Shown here piece after piece: positions 33,475 through 44,940 of a stretch of 64,000 nucleotides of DNA. Positions within the stretch are counted from its first letter, which is position 1, and each line of letters opens with the position of its first letter. Both the position numbers and the translations under genes were made by a program. The notes under the pieces were generated by a model. That model had not been told where the DNA came from. It saw only the letters and a program-made list of their open reading frames with translations, and made no database searches. The stretch is taken from the NCBI GenBank assembly GCA_027924585.1, contig BSBM01000964.1, positions 5,557,501-5,621,500 of the forward strand, read 5' to 3'. The DNA comes from Larix kaempferi (taxonomy: Eukaryota; Streptophyta; Pinopsida; Pinales; Pinaceae).

Positions 33475-33857
33475 CTACAATGATGGAGAATTTTATTCTC
33501 TACCAACTATGTGAACCTATTTCCACTGTCATGTCATCTGGTTGCTAGTGAGTCTAGCATTTGATGTTTTTTTCTTCTGAATGAGGTATTCCTTGTTGCG
33601 TATTCATGGAGTGTGTCATGTGTGTGCTTTCCTTGATAGTTCTTCATTTTTTTAATTTTATTTTCAAGCTCCAACCTCCTACGTTCTTCCTCTGGTAAGT
33701 AGTCCTTCATGTCATGATCGTGGAGCTCATGTGGATGCCTCTGTAAGGATCTATGATATTTGTCCATGTTTGAAGGATATTTTCTCTCTGCCACCTTATC
33801 CACCATGCCCAAACCTACCATTCCTAGTGGATCTGCTCCAACAATGGTTTCTTCCAA
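33475..33857 (-). CDS. Unidentified 107-codon coding-like segment
   Basis: The open minus frame 33534-33857 begins MEETIVGADPLGMVGLGMVD. It contains a highly charged, probably helical stretch (DYLPEEERRRLELENKIKKM) and ends KKHQMLDSLATR-stop. Codons just upstream of the ATG are also open (GKTLVVDLE), so the start is uncertain and it may be a last exon. The composition is unlike the surrounding AT-rich noise. A diverged, truncated copy of its 3' end lies at 3258-3401 against the other side of G1. I do not recognise the family. It may be a captured host exon, a retrocopy, or part of the G1 family. Confidence 0.4.
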
Positions 33858-34998
33858 GTCTACTACTAATGTTTTCCCACTCTGTACACATGGTGTCCTC
33901 TAGGGTTTTGAGTGAATTTTGGCATTTGGAACATATTAATAATAATAATAATGAATTTAATGTGCATACGAAGGTTATAATGATATCTCAATTATGGAGC
34001 TTGAAATAAAGAGGAGGGAAGGGGATCAAATTTTTTTTTATGAACAATTTGATGGTAGGGAGAAAGGGATTTTCACAAGAAATGGGATAGGATGAAAAGG
34101 GAATGGGTAGGGATACAATTTTTTTTTACTTTGGTTAAAAATTTCCAAAGGGTTTAATAAGGAATAGAAGTGAAAAAGATAAAAATATAAAAGGATGAGG
34201 GGGGACTTAACAAAAGGGAAAGGATAACCCCTATTAATAAATTTTATTACTCATTTAAAAAATTCAAAAACTAAGGGTATTTTAATCAAAGGATAGAGAG
34301 TTTTTCTAATGCGTAACAAAGGCAAACATTGGTTTCTTTGTGTAAGGTGGTACCAAGGGGGAATAAATTTAACATTTTTGGATTAGACGTAGCAAAAATG
34401 ATGAGAAATGTATCTATCTGGAAAACTAATGGAGGATGCAAGATAGGAAACTTTTAAGTAACATGGTTGTAAGAATTAGCTTCGTGAAACTTCAACTAGA
34501 TATTCGAAGGGGGTTAAATAGACAAATATTTTTCTAAACAAAATATTAGCAAGATTAATGGAATGAAATGAGGGCAATGCTTTAAATATATTGGCATGAT
34601 GACATGCATGGAAAAAAATAGGTAATCTCGAACAAAAAACACTGAATGGACTATGAAAATTCCAATGATATGAATTGAAATCCTTTTGAATGGGTCAAAT
34701 ATAAGAAAATATAGTGAAATGGTATATACACATGACAAGCCCTTTGAATATACATGATGGAATTGGCATAATGACTAGGTGAAAACTTTTTATATGTGAA
34801 TTTAAGTTACTATGTTCTGACAATTCAGAATCATATCCATGTTGGGAATCAACATCAAGCCCCCCCAAAAAAACCCTAAAATGCATTGACACATGATGAC
34901 TCGACAATGATGGGACAACAAAACTAAGACACAACGATGGTGTAGGAACATGTACTCATTTTCATCCTCAAAAAGGGTAGGGAGAAAAAAGAGTTAGG
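33858..34998. other. AT-rich DNA, nothing recognised
   Basis: Purine-rich on the plus strand at 34000-34330, with several T8-T9 runs. No supported gene, domain or element end was found. Confidence 0.45.
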
Positions 34999-35141
34999 CT
35001 AGAATTCCACAATGGGTGAAGCAGAACGCAGAAATTTTTTTTGGGGAACCAAAACAGAAAGCGGATAACAGTCCAACATACCCCCAGGATGATCACTAGG
35101 AACCACCCAATATTTATGCCCTCTCCACATCACATTCTCAC
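34999..35141 (-). pseudogene. Possible isolated terminal exon
   Basis: The minus strand reads TTTTTCCTATACAG|GTGAG, a good plant acceptor. It is followed by about 47 open codons (GENVMWRGHKYWVVPSDHPG, then MLDCYPLSVLVPQKK) to a stop. The Trp, His and Tyr content looks protein-like rather than random. No partner exon was found nearby and I cannot name the family. A purine run (plus-strand TTTTTTTTGGGG) inside it may mark a later frameshift. Confidence 0.3.
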
Positions 35142-36979
35142 CTGTATAGGAAAAATTGATTGTTATCATGCTAAATTTTAATGTCAAAACAATCAAGTGA
35201 AAGAGCATACTAGAAAATTGCAATTAAAAATGCTGAACTCCAAAATGAACCATTTGGGAAATTGCAAAAACAAAATAAAAAAAGAAACTAACTAATCAAA
35301 TTTAAATTACTAAACTAAGAAAATAAGGACTACTAAATTATATGATGAAAAAAAAGCAAATGCATAGAAGGAAAGTAAAATTCCATGACTAAATGCAATT
35401 TTACTCCTATTCCTGTGAAGAAAAAGGAATCATACTGGATTTCATTTGTTATATAAGAATACATATTTGGTGGTACAACAATTACTGTTTGCATCATTAT
35501 TACAAAATTAATTACTATGAGCACATAGAACAAAGAAAGATTTTATCATAACACTAAAATGAAAAGTTAGTACTTGCTAAATGAAATGCAAAGAAATGCC
35601 AATACCATGATTTAGTACTAGCATAATTATATAATTGATCAACACATGAGTCCCAAACATAATCCTTAAATACAAACCCATGGATTCCCTATGCACTTCA
35701 TCGACAATGTTAGATTGACTCAGAATAAATTATTTAAGGTCATCAACATACATCGAATTTTTATTGAAGAAGGCATCATCAACTTATTCTTTATTATTTT
35801 CTATGAAGACACATGAATCATCATTGGTTGACTCAGGATAATCATCATAGATTGGATGTAGGTCATTTCGAGACAAGGGGTCACTTTCATAGTTAAAAAT
35901 TACATTGATAACACGTTGATGATGGGGGGAAGTAAGATCGGGTGAATGAATAAGATGCATATCAATTGAAAATTAAAGATGACCGATAGGATTGTCCTCA
36001 TCAGAGGCTTTTTTGGTCTTGAATTCATCATTGATAAATTCACATCCATTGGGAAGAAATTTGGGATAATCATCATAAATAGTATGTGAAATGGATTGCA
36101 ACAAAGAATCATCCATGAATGTAAACATATTGTCGAAATTAAGGAATTTGATAATTTACTCATAAAATTTCCATGCATCATCAACAAAATCATCGTGATT
36201 TAAACGAGAATTAGATTGGAGTGAGACATTAGATATGATATCATTATTAAGAACATGATCATCCATAATCATTATCTCTTCTTGATTAATGTTGTCTATG
36301 AAATTTTCAGAAAAATGATCATAAATAGGAAGATGGTTAGATAGGAAAAGTCAATCACTCTTAGGTAAGATTCAATTGTTCATATTAGGGGAGTCATTAT
36401 TCAAGATTCTTGTTTGAATTGGTATGTGTTGTTGATGAGAGTATCAAAAAAATCATGATGAGCAGGATGAGGGATTTCCTCCAAGAAATATGGCATTGAA
36501 TCAAATATAGGGTGATGATAACCATCATTATTCTTACTTGTAAACAAGATTTTAGAAATAATTAGCATCTTCATCATTTATATATTAAGATAATGAAGCA
36601 ATGAAAGATGAATCAATAGGATCAATTTCAATGTCATTTGAGACTAGAGTTCCTTGGATGAAAAGTGGAAGGAAACAAATATTAGGATCATGAGTAAATA
36701 CCTCCTTGATAGAATTGATTTCTTCTTATTGATGAGCATTATCAGAACAATTTTCAAGGAAAATATAATCATTGATTAAGGAATCATCTTGAAAATTAGA
36801 GATCGTGAGGATCTTGAGAAAGAGGAGGAATACTCTAATTGGGATAGCTTATTGTATCATTGATGACATTAAGAAGGGTCTCTGAAATTTGGGAATAATA
36901 GTTGGGTGAGAATTTTTTGAGCATATCTTCCCACTTATTCTTATGTTTAAACGGCTTCCAAAATCTTCTAGCAGGTGTT
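35142..36979 (-). other. Degenerate Asp/Asn-rich region downstream of decayed gag
   Basis: Many minus-frame codons of Asp, Asn, Ile and Ser type (plus-strand ATCATC, ATCATTATT) run in broken frames from about 36900 down to 35700. The longest open piece is about 97 codons (35900-36193). It lies downstream of the gag remnant at 36980-37260 and may be its decayed continuation. No zinc knuckle or protease was recognised. Confidence 0.4.
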
Positions 36980-37260
36980 TGAATCATGGTTCTCATCACA
37001 TAAATCAAGCCAAGGAAAAGGAGGGTTCAAAGTGTCAAACCTAGTCTTTAAAAGATCAAATAACTCCCCCCAATCCTGGATAGGATTTTAAGGTAAATAT
37101 CTAAACCAATCAGCCACCTCACCATAAAATGTATTTGGAAATAGACAAATCCTCACAAAAATATCATAAATGTGATTAGCAATACAATATTCTTCAAATT
37201 TTGGGATATGATCATATGGATATTGATGAGGAAGGCTTATAAATTGAGGAAGATTCTCAT
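36980..37260 (-). pseudogene. Decayed gypsy gag (Retrotrans_gag-like)
   Basis: The minus reading gives LPHQYPYDHIPKFEEYCI, then IYDIFVRICLFPNTFYGEVA, then DWFRYLP-stop-NPIQDWGELFDLLKTRF. This follows the gypsy gag pattern, a small hydrophobic helix, then (A/V)xxWFxxLPxxSIxxWxxLxxxFxxRF. At least one stop interrupts it. No LTRs could be assigned. The dispersed repeat at 37455-37880 lies upstream and may be its leader. Confidence 0.65.
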
Positions 37261-37454
37261 CAAAGCACTAGTCGCCTATACTATAAGTGGAAATACATGG
37301 AAGATCAACAAGTTTAACACAATTCCACTAGACACCAATCATGATTGGATTATGACAAGAATTTAGAAATGATGCACAGACAAGCTTATTTCAATGATCA
37401 AATTCAAGGAAAATCAAGGGAATAAGAGGTTTGTCCAAAGTATGGTCACCATTT

Positions 37455-37880
37455 TATGTTGTTTCTCAAAATAGATAGGGAAAAAATAGTGAAAAAAAAG
37501 CTTGGAGGACTGGTCAAGGGGAATGAAATGGGATGGAATTCTACCTTTCTTTGATCCCTCAGATAGATATTATCATAAGGTCAGTCAATGGAATTAGGAG
37601 CATGAATAAATGAATGCAGTGGTTGACATGCATCACAAAATAAAATAAAAATTTCATAACAAAAACATTATTCCATTAATGAAAATTAATGAATCCTACC
37701 TAACCATGTATGCTTTAATTCTAAAATCAAATTGATTAACTAACCAATAAAGTTAAAATAATTTAATGCAAATTATTTGCAATAAAAGAAGAAATATTAA
37801 TATGATAAATTCTCAAAAAACAAAGCAGTAGCATTGGCATGAAAATGCGTCTATGCTAATGTAAATAAAATTAGGTACTA
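37455..37880 (+). repeat. Dispersed repeat, copy 2
   Basis: Aligns by eye with 342-780 with many substitutions. It ends where the polypyrimidine tract begins. Confidence 0.5.
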
Positions 37881-37895
37881 CGTTTATCCCCTCGC

Positions 37896-38480
37896 ATGCT
37901 TAGCTCCTCCTCCCACCTCCTATGCATACCTCCTCTTTCATACATGTCTCCTATACCTACCCTCCTCCCCCTTTCCCTCCTACACCTTATACCCATCCTC
38001 TCCTCCTCCAACTCTCTCCCTCTACCTCTACATTCACCTCCACTTCCTCTTCATATTCTTCCTCTTCCTCTCCTCCTCCTTCCTCTCCCTCACCTCCAAT
38101 TCCTCCTGCTCCTCCCTCTCTATCTCCTAAAAACCTCGTATCCATATCCTCTTCCCCCGTATGCATCCCTCTCCACCTCCCCCATTCCTGGCTCCTCCTC
38201 CTCCCCATCCCCATCCTGCTCCCCTTCCTCCTTGTCCTCCTCTTCCTTCTCCTTTTCCTACTATCCTACTCATCCTCATCCTAATCCTCTCTTACCTCAC
38301 CCACCTCCACCTCCACATATTCCTCCTTCTACTCCCTTGCTTCCTCCTCCTCCTCATCTTGCCCCTCCTCCTCCTCCTCTCCCTCCAAATCCTCATCCCT
38401 CACCACCTCCCCACCACCTCCTCTCTCGTTCCACTCCAAGATCTCAATCCCATACATACACATCATGTGGAAATAGCTAT
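37896..38480 (+). repeat. Polypyrimidine (CTCCTC-type) tract, short
   Basis: About 0.58 kb made almost entirely of C and T with occasional A and very rare G. CTCCTCC, CCTCCACC and CCCTCCT units dominate. It resembles the long tract at 44941-56447 in texture and in embedded phrases such as TATGCATMCC. Long Pro/Ser/Leu frames on the plus strand and Gly/Arg/Glu frames on the minus strand are compositional. Confidence 0.9.
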
Positions 38481-38563
38481 TATGTCTTTTCCCAATAAAG
38501 GCTTTGGTAGCAAAAAATTATATGACACCTAAATCATTTGTTCCAAAATGTTCATTTCTTATG

Positions 38564-38588
38564 ATATATATATATATATATATATCTA

Positions 38589-38623
<35 letters not shown>

Positions 38624-38640
38624 ATATATATATATATATA
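38564..38640. repeat. (TA)n / (TATC)n microsatellite
   Basis: A compound microsatellite: a TA run, then repeated TATC, then a TA run. Confidence 0.95.
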
Positions 38641-38671
38641 AGAGTTTCTTAATCAAATTCCCATGAGGGAG

Positions 38672-39515
38672 GACATTGATGTAGACACTACAGGACCCGA
38701 GTTCTTGGGAATATCTCAGTAGCAGGTACCTTTTTAAACATGTTAAATTTTTAGTTGATGTTAGTTTTGTAATAAATGCATGTATTTAACTATTTGAGCA
38801 CATGGTGTTTCCATCCACTGAGAGAGGCGAAGCACTAGGTACCTCCTAACATAGAGACTATAGTTCATGATACCACTTATAGATATCACTAGAAAGTATC
38901 TTTTGGAACATGTTACATCGTTGGTTGATGTTATTTTTGTAATAAATGCATGCATTTGACTATGTTAGCACATGGTCTTTGTAGCCACTGAGATAGTAGA
39001 TCTTTTAGGTGCCTCCCAACATAGTGACTATTATTCCTGAGACCACTGATAGATATCAATAGCATGTATATTTTAGAACATGCTACATTGTTATTTGATG
39101 TTAGTTTTGTAATAAATGGATGTATTTGACTATTTGATCACTGAGTGTTTGCAACCACTTAGAGAGGATATTTTTTAGGTTCCTCTGATTGTAGAGACTA
39201 CAAGTCCCGACACCATAGATAGATCTCATCATTAGGCTTCTTTCGAGCATGTTGCAATGTTAGTTGATGTTAGTTTTGTTATAAATGCATGTATTTGTAT
39301 ATTTGAGCACATAATGTTTGGAGACATTGAGAGACGAGAGATGTTAGGTACCTCCAATCATAAAGACTACAATTCCTGAGGCCATAGGAAGATCTCAATA
39401 GAAGGTATCTTTTTTAATAGGTTACATTGTTATTTTATGTTAGTTTTGTAATAAATTCTTCCATTTCACTACATGAACACTTGGTGTTTTCATCCATTGA
39501 GTGAGAGGATCCATG
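38672..39515 (+). repeat. Satellite-like array, 170-bp monomers, about five copies
   Basis: The landmark TTGATGTTAGTTTTGTAATA recurs at about 38754, 38924, 39094, 39263 and 39433, a period of 169-170 bp. Each monomer also carries ATAAATGCATGTATTTGACT, GAGCACATGGTGTTT, CACTGAGAGAG, TAGGTACCTCC and GACTACAGTCCTGA-like phrases in the same order. Monomers are moderately diverged. The period is close to nucleosomal satellite length. The array starts just after the TA/TATC microsatellite. Confidence 0.9.
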
Positions 39516-41240
39516 TGTATACTAGACGGTATTCCCCTCAACATGTACAGGGTTCTCCCTCAAGTTCAGTTGTTGATGTTTTCAATATGGATGTTCATCC
39601 AACAACATCACCTCCTACCAAAGAGGGAAAATATTGTACTCCAGAGTCGATATTTATATTCATACATATTCATCTAATATATATTAGTATTTTAATGAGT
39701 TCAAGTGTTTTATTCAATTAAGTTAATGTGGTTCATAATTTGTGTATAAAATGATTGGTTATCTTTAATTTGTGTATACAATGATCAACATGAGAAGATC
39801 ATTGAGGAGGATGTCAATACTATCACCCATAACTCATATGGATAGTGTGAGTGCTTTCTAAAAATTAGTGACTAGTAAGTGATTCTTTTATTTTTCTTTA
39901 ATCTTCCTGAAATTGAGCTCATAGATGATCACTAGAATTGTTTTGACTTGTAGACTCTAGATATGTACACATATCCTAGACATAGGCATGCTGAACATAC
40001 GTTAAGAAGGAACACAAGGAATATTTTTTTGGATCCCAATTGTACTTATGGGTAACACATGCCTGAGCATATTTATTGTATTCTAAAACAATGATATATC
40101 ATGTACATATTTTATCATGGCAGTCACATACTATATGTATATATTGCACTAAAACTAATTCATGTATATATAAAAACTGCAATGATGTTTATTATCTATA
40201 CAAGTATTCTATATTTTTTATTTCAATGCTACATTCATGTTGTATTTTAGATTATTTTAGTGACACAATTGTCATATTGCATATCATTACGACCCTAAAA
40301 TTTATTCAATAGGTAAACTACATACACTACATAAAAAATATACACTACGATTGGCCCCCAAAATGACTGAATACATACATTATATACACAATGAATTCAA
40401 GTTATGTAAATCATGATACAACTAATCAATCATTATAAGTAACATAAAATCATCCATAAATCCACAGAATAATCCAAAAAGTAATTCATCAGGCATGGCA
40501 TGGCATTGCATAAATACATAACAATCTTGTAGCTCTAGCACTAGCTCATGAATAAGCGCCATCTCTTATAAATTTATATGTTAAATGGTTTACCCATGTA
40601 ATTCATGATTTTATGTATAAATTTTCATTGCTTTGTATATTTGCATATGTATATGAATTGTATAAAAAATTTAATCATGTCCTGCAAAAACATTGAAAGA
40701 TCAAAATTAAGAAAAATGTTTAATTATGTTCATTCAATTCAATCATTTATTAATTCTTTAACATGTTAAATTTAAATATACATTGGATACAGAGTAACTC
40801 ATCACATGTAATCACATGAATACATAACATGGAATCATTTTAAATATTGGCATTTTCTTCAGTTAGAAAGCATCCTTAAGAGTTTAATTTAAGTTTTAAT
40901 CAAGTGCATCAATGCATAGTCAAATTCGGAATCTAAGGCATAAATATTAAAGTAAAGGAATTAGAATTGAACACTAGATTAATTTTACATTTACTAATGA
41001 ACTATGTTCTAAGCATATAATTCATAGGATTAAGGGATAGAACTCACTTTCAAAGAATGAGAGAGAAGAGATTCATTGAGTATGAGCAAGTGGTGGGAGT
41101 GGGAGAGGGTGGAGGGAATCAAATGTTGGTAAAGAGGTTTAAGGATGAATATGTGAAATAGGAGTAAGTATTTAGCATCGACATACTGGCTTGGAGGAAA
41201 AGAGGGGTAGGCATTGAGGAGAGAGAAAGGGGAATTATAT
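39516..41240. other. AT-rich DNA, nothing recognised
   Basis: No coding region, structural RNA or element end could be supported. Two CACTAC motifs near 40326 and 40344 were considered as transposon ends and not accepted. Confidence 0.45.
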
Positions 41241-41249
41241 CTCAAGAGC

Positions 41250-44200
41250 ATTGAATGATTCATTGTTTCATCACACTAGTCATTCTAGGGGGTTTTATGT
41301 AAGCATTTATTGTTTACAAGTGTTGTTTGAAAAACTTGTTTTTTTATTTTGTTCTTGTAAATGGTGCATTCAAGTATGGTGCAACAGTGCATGCAGGTAT
41401 TTGATGCAATGGTGCATTTTGTCTACTAAAATGCACCACAAAGACATACTTTTTTGAGTTCAAATATATGTGATTTATTTGTATAATATAATTAGTAGCT
41501 TCTCTATTCAATGGTCTTTGTTTTTTATTGATTTTACATGTGTGATAAGAGTTAAATGAGCAATAATTCTAATTGATAGGATGTGCACACATCCAAAAAT
41601 GTGAAGAAGGAAAAATCTTTGTAATTTCTATATTAAATCTATATGTTTGAATTATATGTAAGTTTAACTAATATGTATTGGTTAGTGTGTGTCAGGCAAA
41701 GAAAAAAAATGAGGAAGCTAAATAATATTCTTTGAAATATAAGTGCAAAAAGGCATAAACATTGATGGAAACATTGTAGAGGGATGAATCAGGAGAATAA
41801 AAAAGAAATCAATATGAATTTTTTCTTGAATTTGTGTCATCTTGTACTTAATAATATTCTCTAATATGTTTTAAACAATCTAATTCACATAAGTTGAATG
41901 TTATGCATGGAATAACAACAACAAAAGGGAATTTCGTCATAAGAAAAAACAAATTATGGATGATTTAAATGATGATGAATTGGTCCTAATTAGTTCATTT
42001 GGAGTGGTGTTGGAAGTGAATGAAAAGTGAAAAAACTTTTATAAAAATATGAGGTATATGGAAAGAATATATAGACATACTTTCCACTTACAGTACAAAT
42101 ATCAATCCAATGAGTCCAGGAATAAGGTTATATCCAAACTACAAGAGGTGTTTCTAGAGCAATGGTAAATGAGGCCTATTAGAATTGCAATAGAAAAAAC
42201 ATACAACAAAAAAAGTAATAATTCAAAAGGTAATATTCCTGACATGTTTCTATAGGATATGTACTACTACTATAAAACATTCCTTTGTTAATATTAATTC
42301 TTCCATATTTATTTTTCATATTAGAGTAAAAATGCTTTAATGTCATATTACAATTCTAGGAAAATTATAAAAATCCAAATTGATGAATGAGGTGATATCT
42401 AAAATATGTCAATAGGGATGTCCAAAAAAGTGTACAAGGAGATGGTCAAGGAAGTCGGCATAATTGCATTGATAGGAGAATCCATCTCAACAACAACGTG
42501 CATCAAATGTATGAAATCATTGAATTTTTCTATTACGTTTATATGTCTAATGAATTAATTTAGTATTAAATATTAATTTTCAAATGTTTTGTTGTGGAAA
42601 AGAAGACAAAATGGAACCCATTCAACACATACTACAAGACAGCAAGGAAAAAAGGGTTGATAATAAAATTTGTGAGTAGTTGTGATTTATAATAGCTTAC
42701 GATTCATTTTGGTTTTGATCTTTATATTTTAATTCTTTATTACATCGACCATCCTTGGATCTATTCAAACAGGTGATAGCATAAAAAGAAGAGCCATCAG
42801 AAGAATCGATTGACATTGGGATACATATGGGTTGTGAGTATATGTTGGCGTATCAAAAATTAGTTATGGAATTTGTAAGTATCTATGTTGCTTTAATTCT
42901 CTCATTTTATAAGTCATGGAACAACAAAAATCCTTTATATTAAATCTATGATTTCTTATGAGGTATAGAGCTTGCAGTAAAGAAAGCATGGATTGGATCC
43001 AACAGAAGAGTTGTTGGTAGAATGCATGATACATGGTTTTGAAAGAACATGTATCATTCAAGAATCAATTCTTTCTATGGTACATCCCTTTTCAATTTTC
43101 TGTATTCCCATCAATGTATAAAAAATCATGAAATTTTATTTTTATGTTTGTAGATGGAAGATGCAAAAGAGGAAAACAATAGAGGAAATCAACAAAACAT
43201 TCAGCCAAATAACCGAAGCCATGAAAGTGGCTCAAGCACTAAAAACAGTTCAAGTGAATAATGATGATCCATATATTTTGGATGTTAATGGAAGTTGTTG
43301 TATATTTTGAAATAATTGTCTATGAAAATTAAACATTTTGTATAATGTACAGGACATAGTCTCCCAATTGAAAGAAAATAGGTTACAATGTAACAACTAC
43401 ATACATGTTAACATTTTGATTATTGTGGACTTTATGTTGTCCCATTTTGTATGACAAAGGACCTCTTATTGATATATAATAAAATGAAGTTCTTTATTCT
43501 ATTGCATTCTCTAGTGTCATGAAATGTTAAATTGGTAATTAAATATATGGATGATTAAATATTACCATAGATACCAAAATTTAATATATAACAAATTAAT
43601 CCAAACATCACATTCAAATGAATTAATTAAAATTCAGATGAATACTAATATAAAAAAATATTTCAATTTCTCATCAATAATGGAATTAACCAAAGTAAAA
43701 ATAAAATATACATATTACAGTGTGATATTAGTAGTCATGCTCACCAAACAAAAATAATATGTGGTTCTCTCGATCATTCCAATCATCTTGGTGAGTTTAA
43801 TAACATGATGTAGCAATGCTCTTTAAACAATGTAGCACAAGCGCACATAAAGATATAAGGTCTTGGTGCAACATAATACTCATTTCACACCCCTATATAA
43901 TATTGTATATTAATAGCACCATTAAATTAAAAAATGCTATAGCCAACATCTTAGTGAACTTTACTAGTATGTTTATCTTCACTTGTCGCACCAATGTTTT
44001 GTAATAGTTAGGTCACATTGGTGGATTTTAAAAGTTAATAACCATTTGTGCTATTTTTTGTATACATTACCAGTGGATTTTTAAAGTCACTAAGCACCAA
44101 TGCCATTTTCTGTATATGCACCGGTGCTAGTGATAGTAGAAAGCACTAGCGCTAATAATGATATAAAGCACTGATTCTTGTAATAATTTTTGTGCACCCC

Positions 44201-44509
44201 AGTGCATATAATGGTTTCAAATTTTCATGTGCAATGGTGTTGCGTGTTTCTTTTAAATGCACCAGTTCATTTTGCATTTGCTTCCACCTAGGCATTTGTT
44301 TGAAGGAAACGCACTGCAAAAAAAATATCTACAAAAGCCTCCTCCCACTGATTTTCTTTATTTATAGTACATATCGATAAAAAACTCCGCTAAAACATCT
44401 GGTACCATTTACAGAGGTTGTAGAGGATTTGTTTTTGATATTTTTCCCAAATATTGTAGTACTAAGACCTACATTATAACCTATACTACATGGACTTTTC
44501 CTTGTAGTG
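41250..44509 (+). mobile_element. Possible CACTA-type DNA transposon remnant
   Basis: The right end reads TTTTCCTTGTAGTG (44496-44509), the inverted form of a CACTACAAGG-type terminus. Inside it, at 44090-44320, short motifs such as GCACCGGTGCTAGTG, GCACTAGCGCTA and ATGCACCAG recur, as CACTA subterminal repeats do. Similar GCACCAY/ATGGTGCA motifs are at 41350-41450. The middle holds exon-like coding scraps on the plus strand. No matching left terminus was found, so the left boundary is a guess. Confidence 0.35.
41900..43316 (+). pseudogene. Degenerate multi-exon-like coding scraps
   Basis: Several open, protein-like stretches in order: QIMDDLNDDELVLISS near 41950; a KYQSNESRNKVISKLQEVF stretch near 42110; DVQKSVQGDGQGSRHN near 42420; a Glu/Ser-rich piece near 42790; ELAVKKAWIGSNRRVVG near 42970; and MEDAKEENNRGNQQNI near 43155. 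AT-rich spacers separate them. The order and the inferred element context suggest a plant En/Spm-family accessory protein. I cannot align it with confidence. Confidence 0.3.
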
Positions 44510-44940
44510 TAACCTAAAATAAAATACCCTAATATAATATAGACTAAACAATACTAGCATAACCTAACCTTCATATCCAAGCTTAACCTACCTTATATTA
44601 TCTAACCTAAGTACCATACCAGTATCCGAACCTATAGTATATGATACTACACTAACCAAAACTAAACTTTACAATCCTCACATAGTGTACACTTTCCTAA
44701 CAAAAAATAGCATACACTTCACTAATCTAGCCTAGCCTATCATAACCTACACTAAATTTGAGTACCTTAATCTAAAATAATATATCCTATCATTACCTAC
44801 TATAATATATCTAAGATTACCCAAATATATAATAGACAACCAGCAAAGAGCTTAGCCTAACATATCATAAAAAACATTAACATATCCTAGCCCTAACATA
44901 AAAATATATTGGCTATACTTACTTACCAAACTAAACTAAC
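44510..44940 (+). repeat. G-poor CCTAA-rich segment
   Basis: A low-complexity stretch dominated by A, T and C, with repeated AACCTA, CCTAACC and CTACACTA words and very few G. It is not a regular telomere array. It forms the left shoulder of the polypyrimidine tract, extending its G-depletion. Confidence 0.7.

Noticed and set aside
40320-40360. CACTAC motifs as the left end of the CACTA-like element
   Set aside because: The bases after CACTAC do not match the inverted right terminus (CACTACAAGGAAAAG).
44510-44940. Interstitial telomere array suggested by CCTAA words
   Set aside because: The words are irregularly spaced and mixed with CCTACA and CCTATA. No run of the plant CCCTAAA repeat is present.
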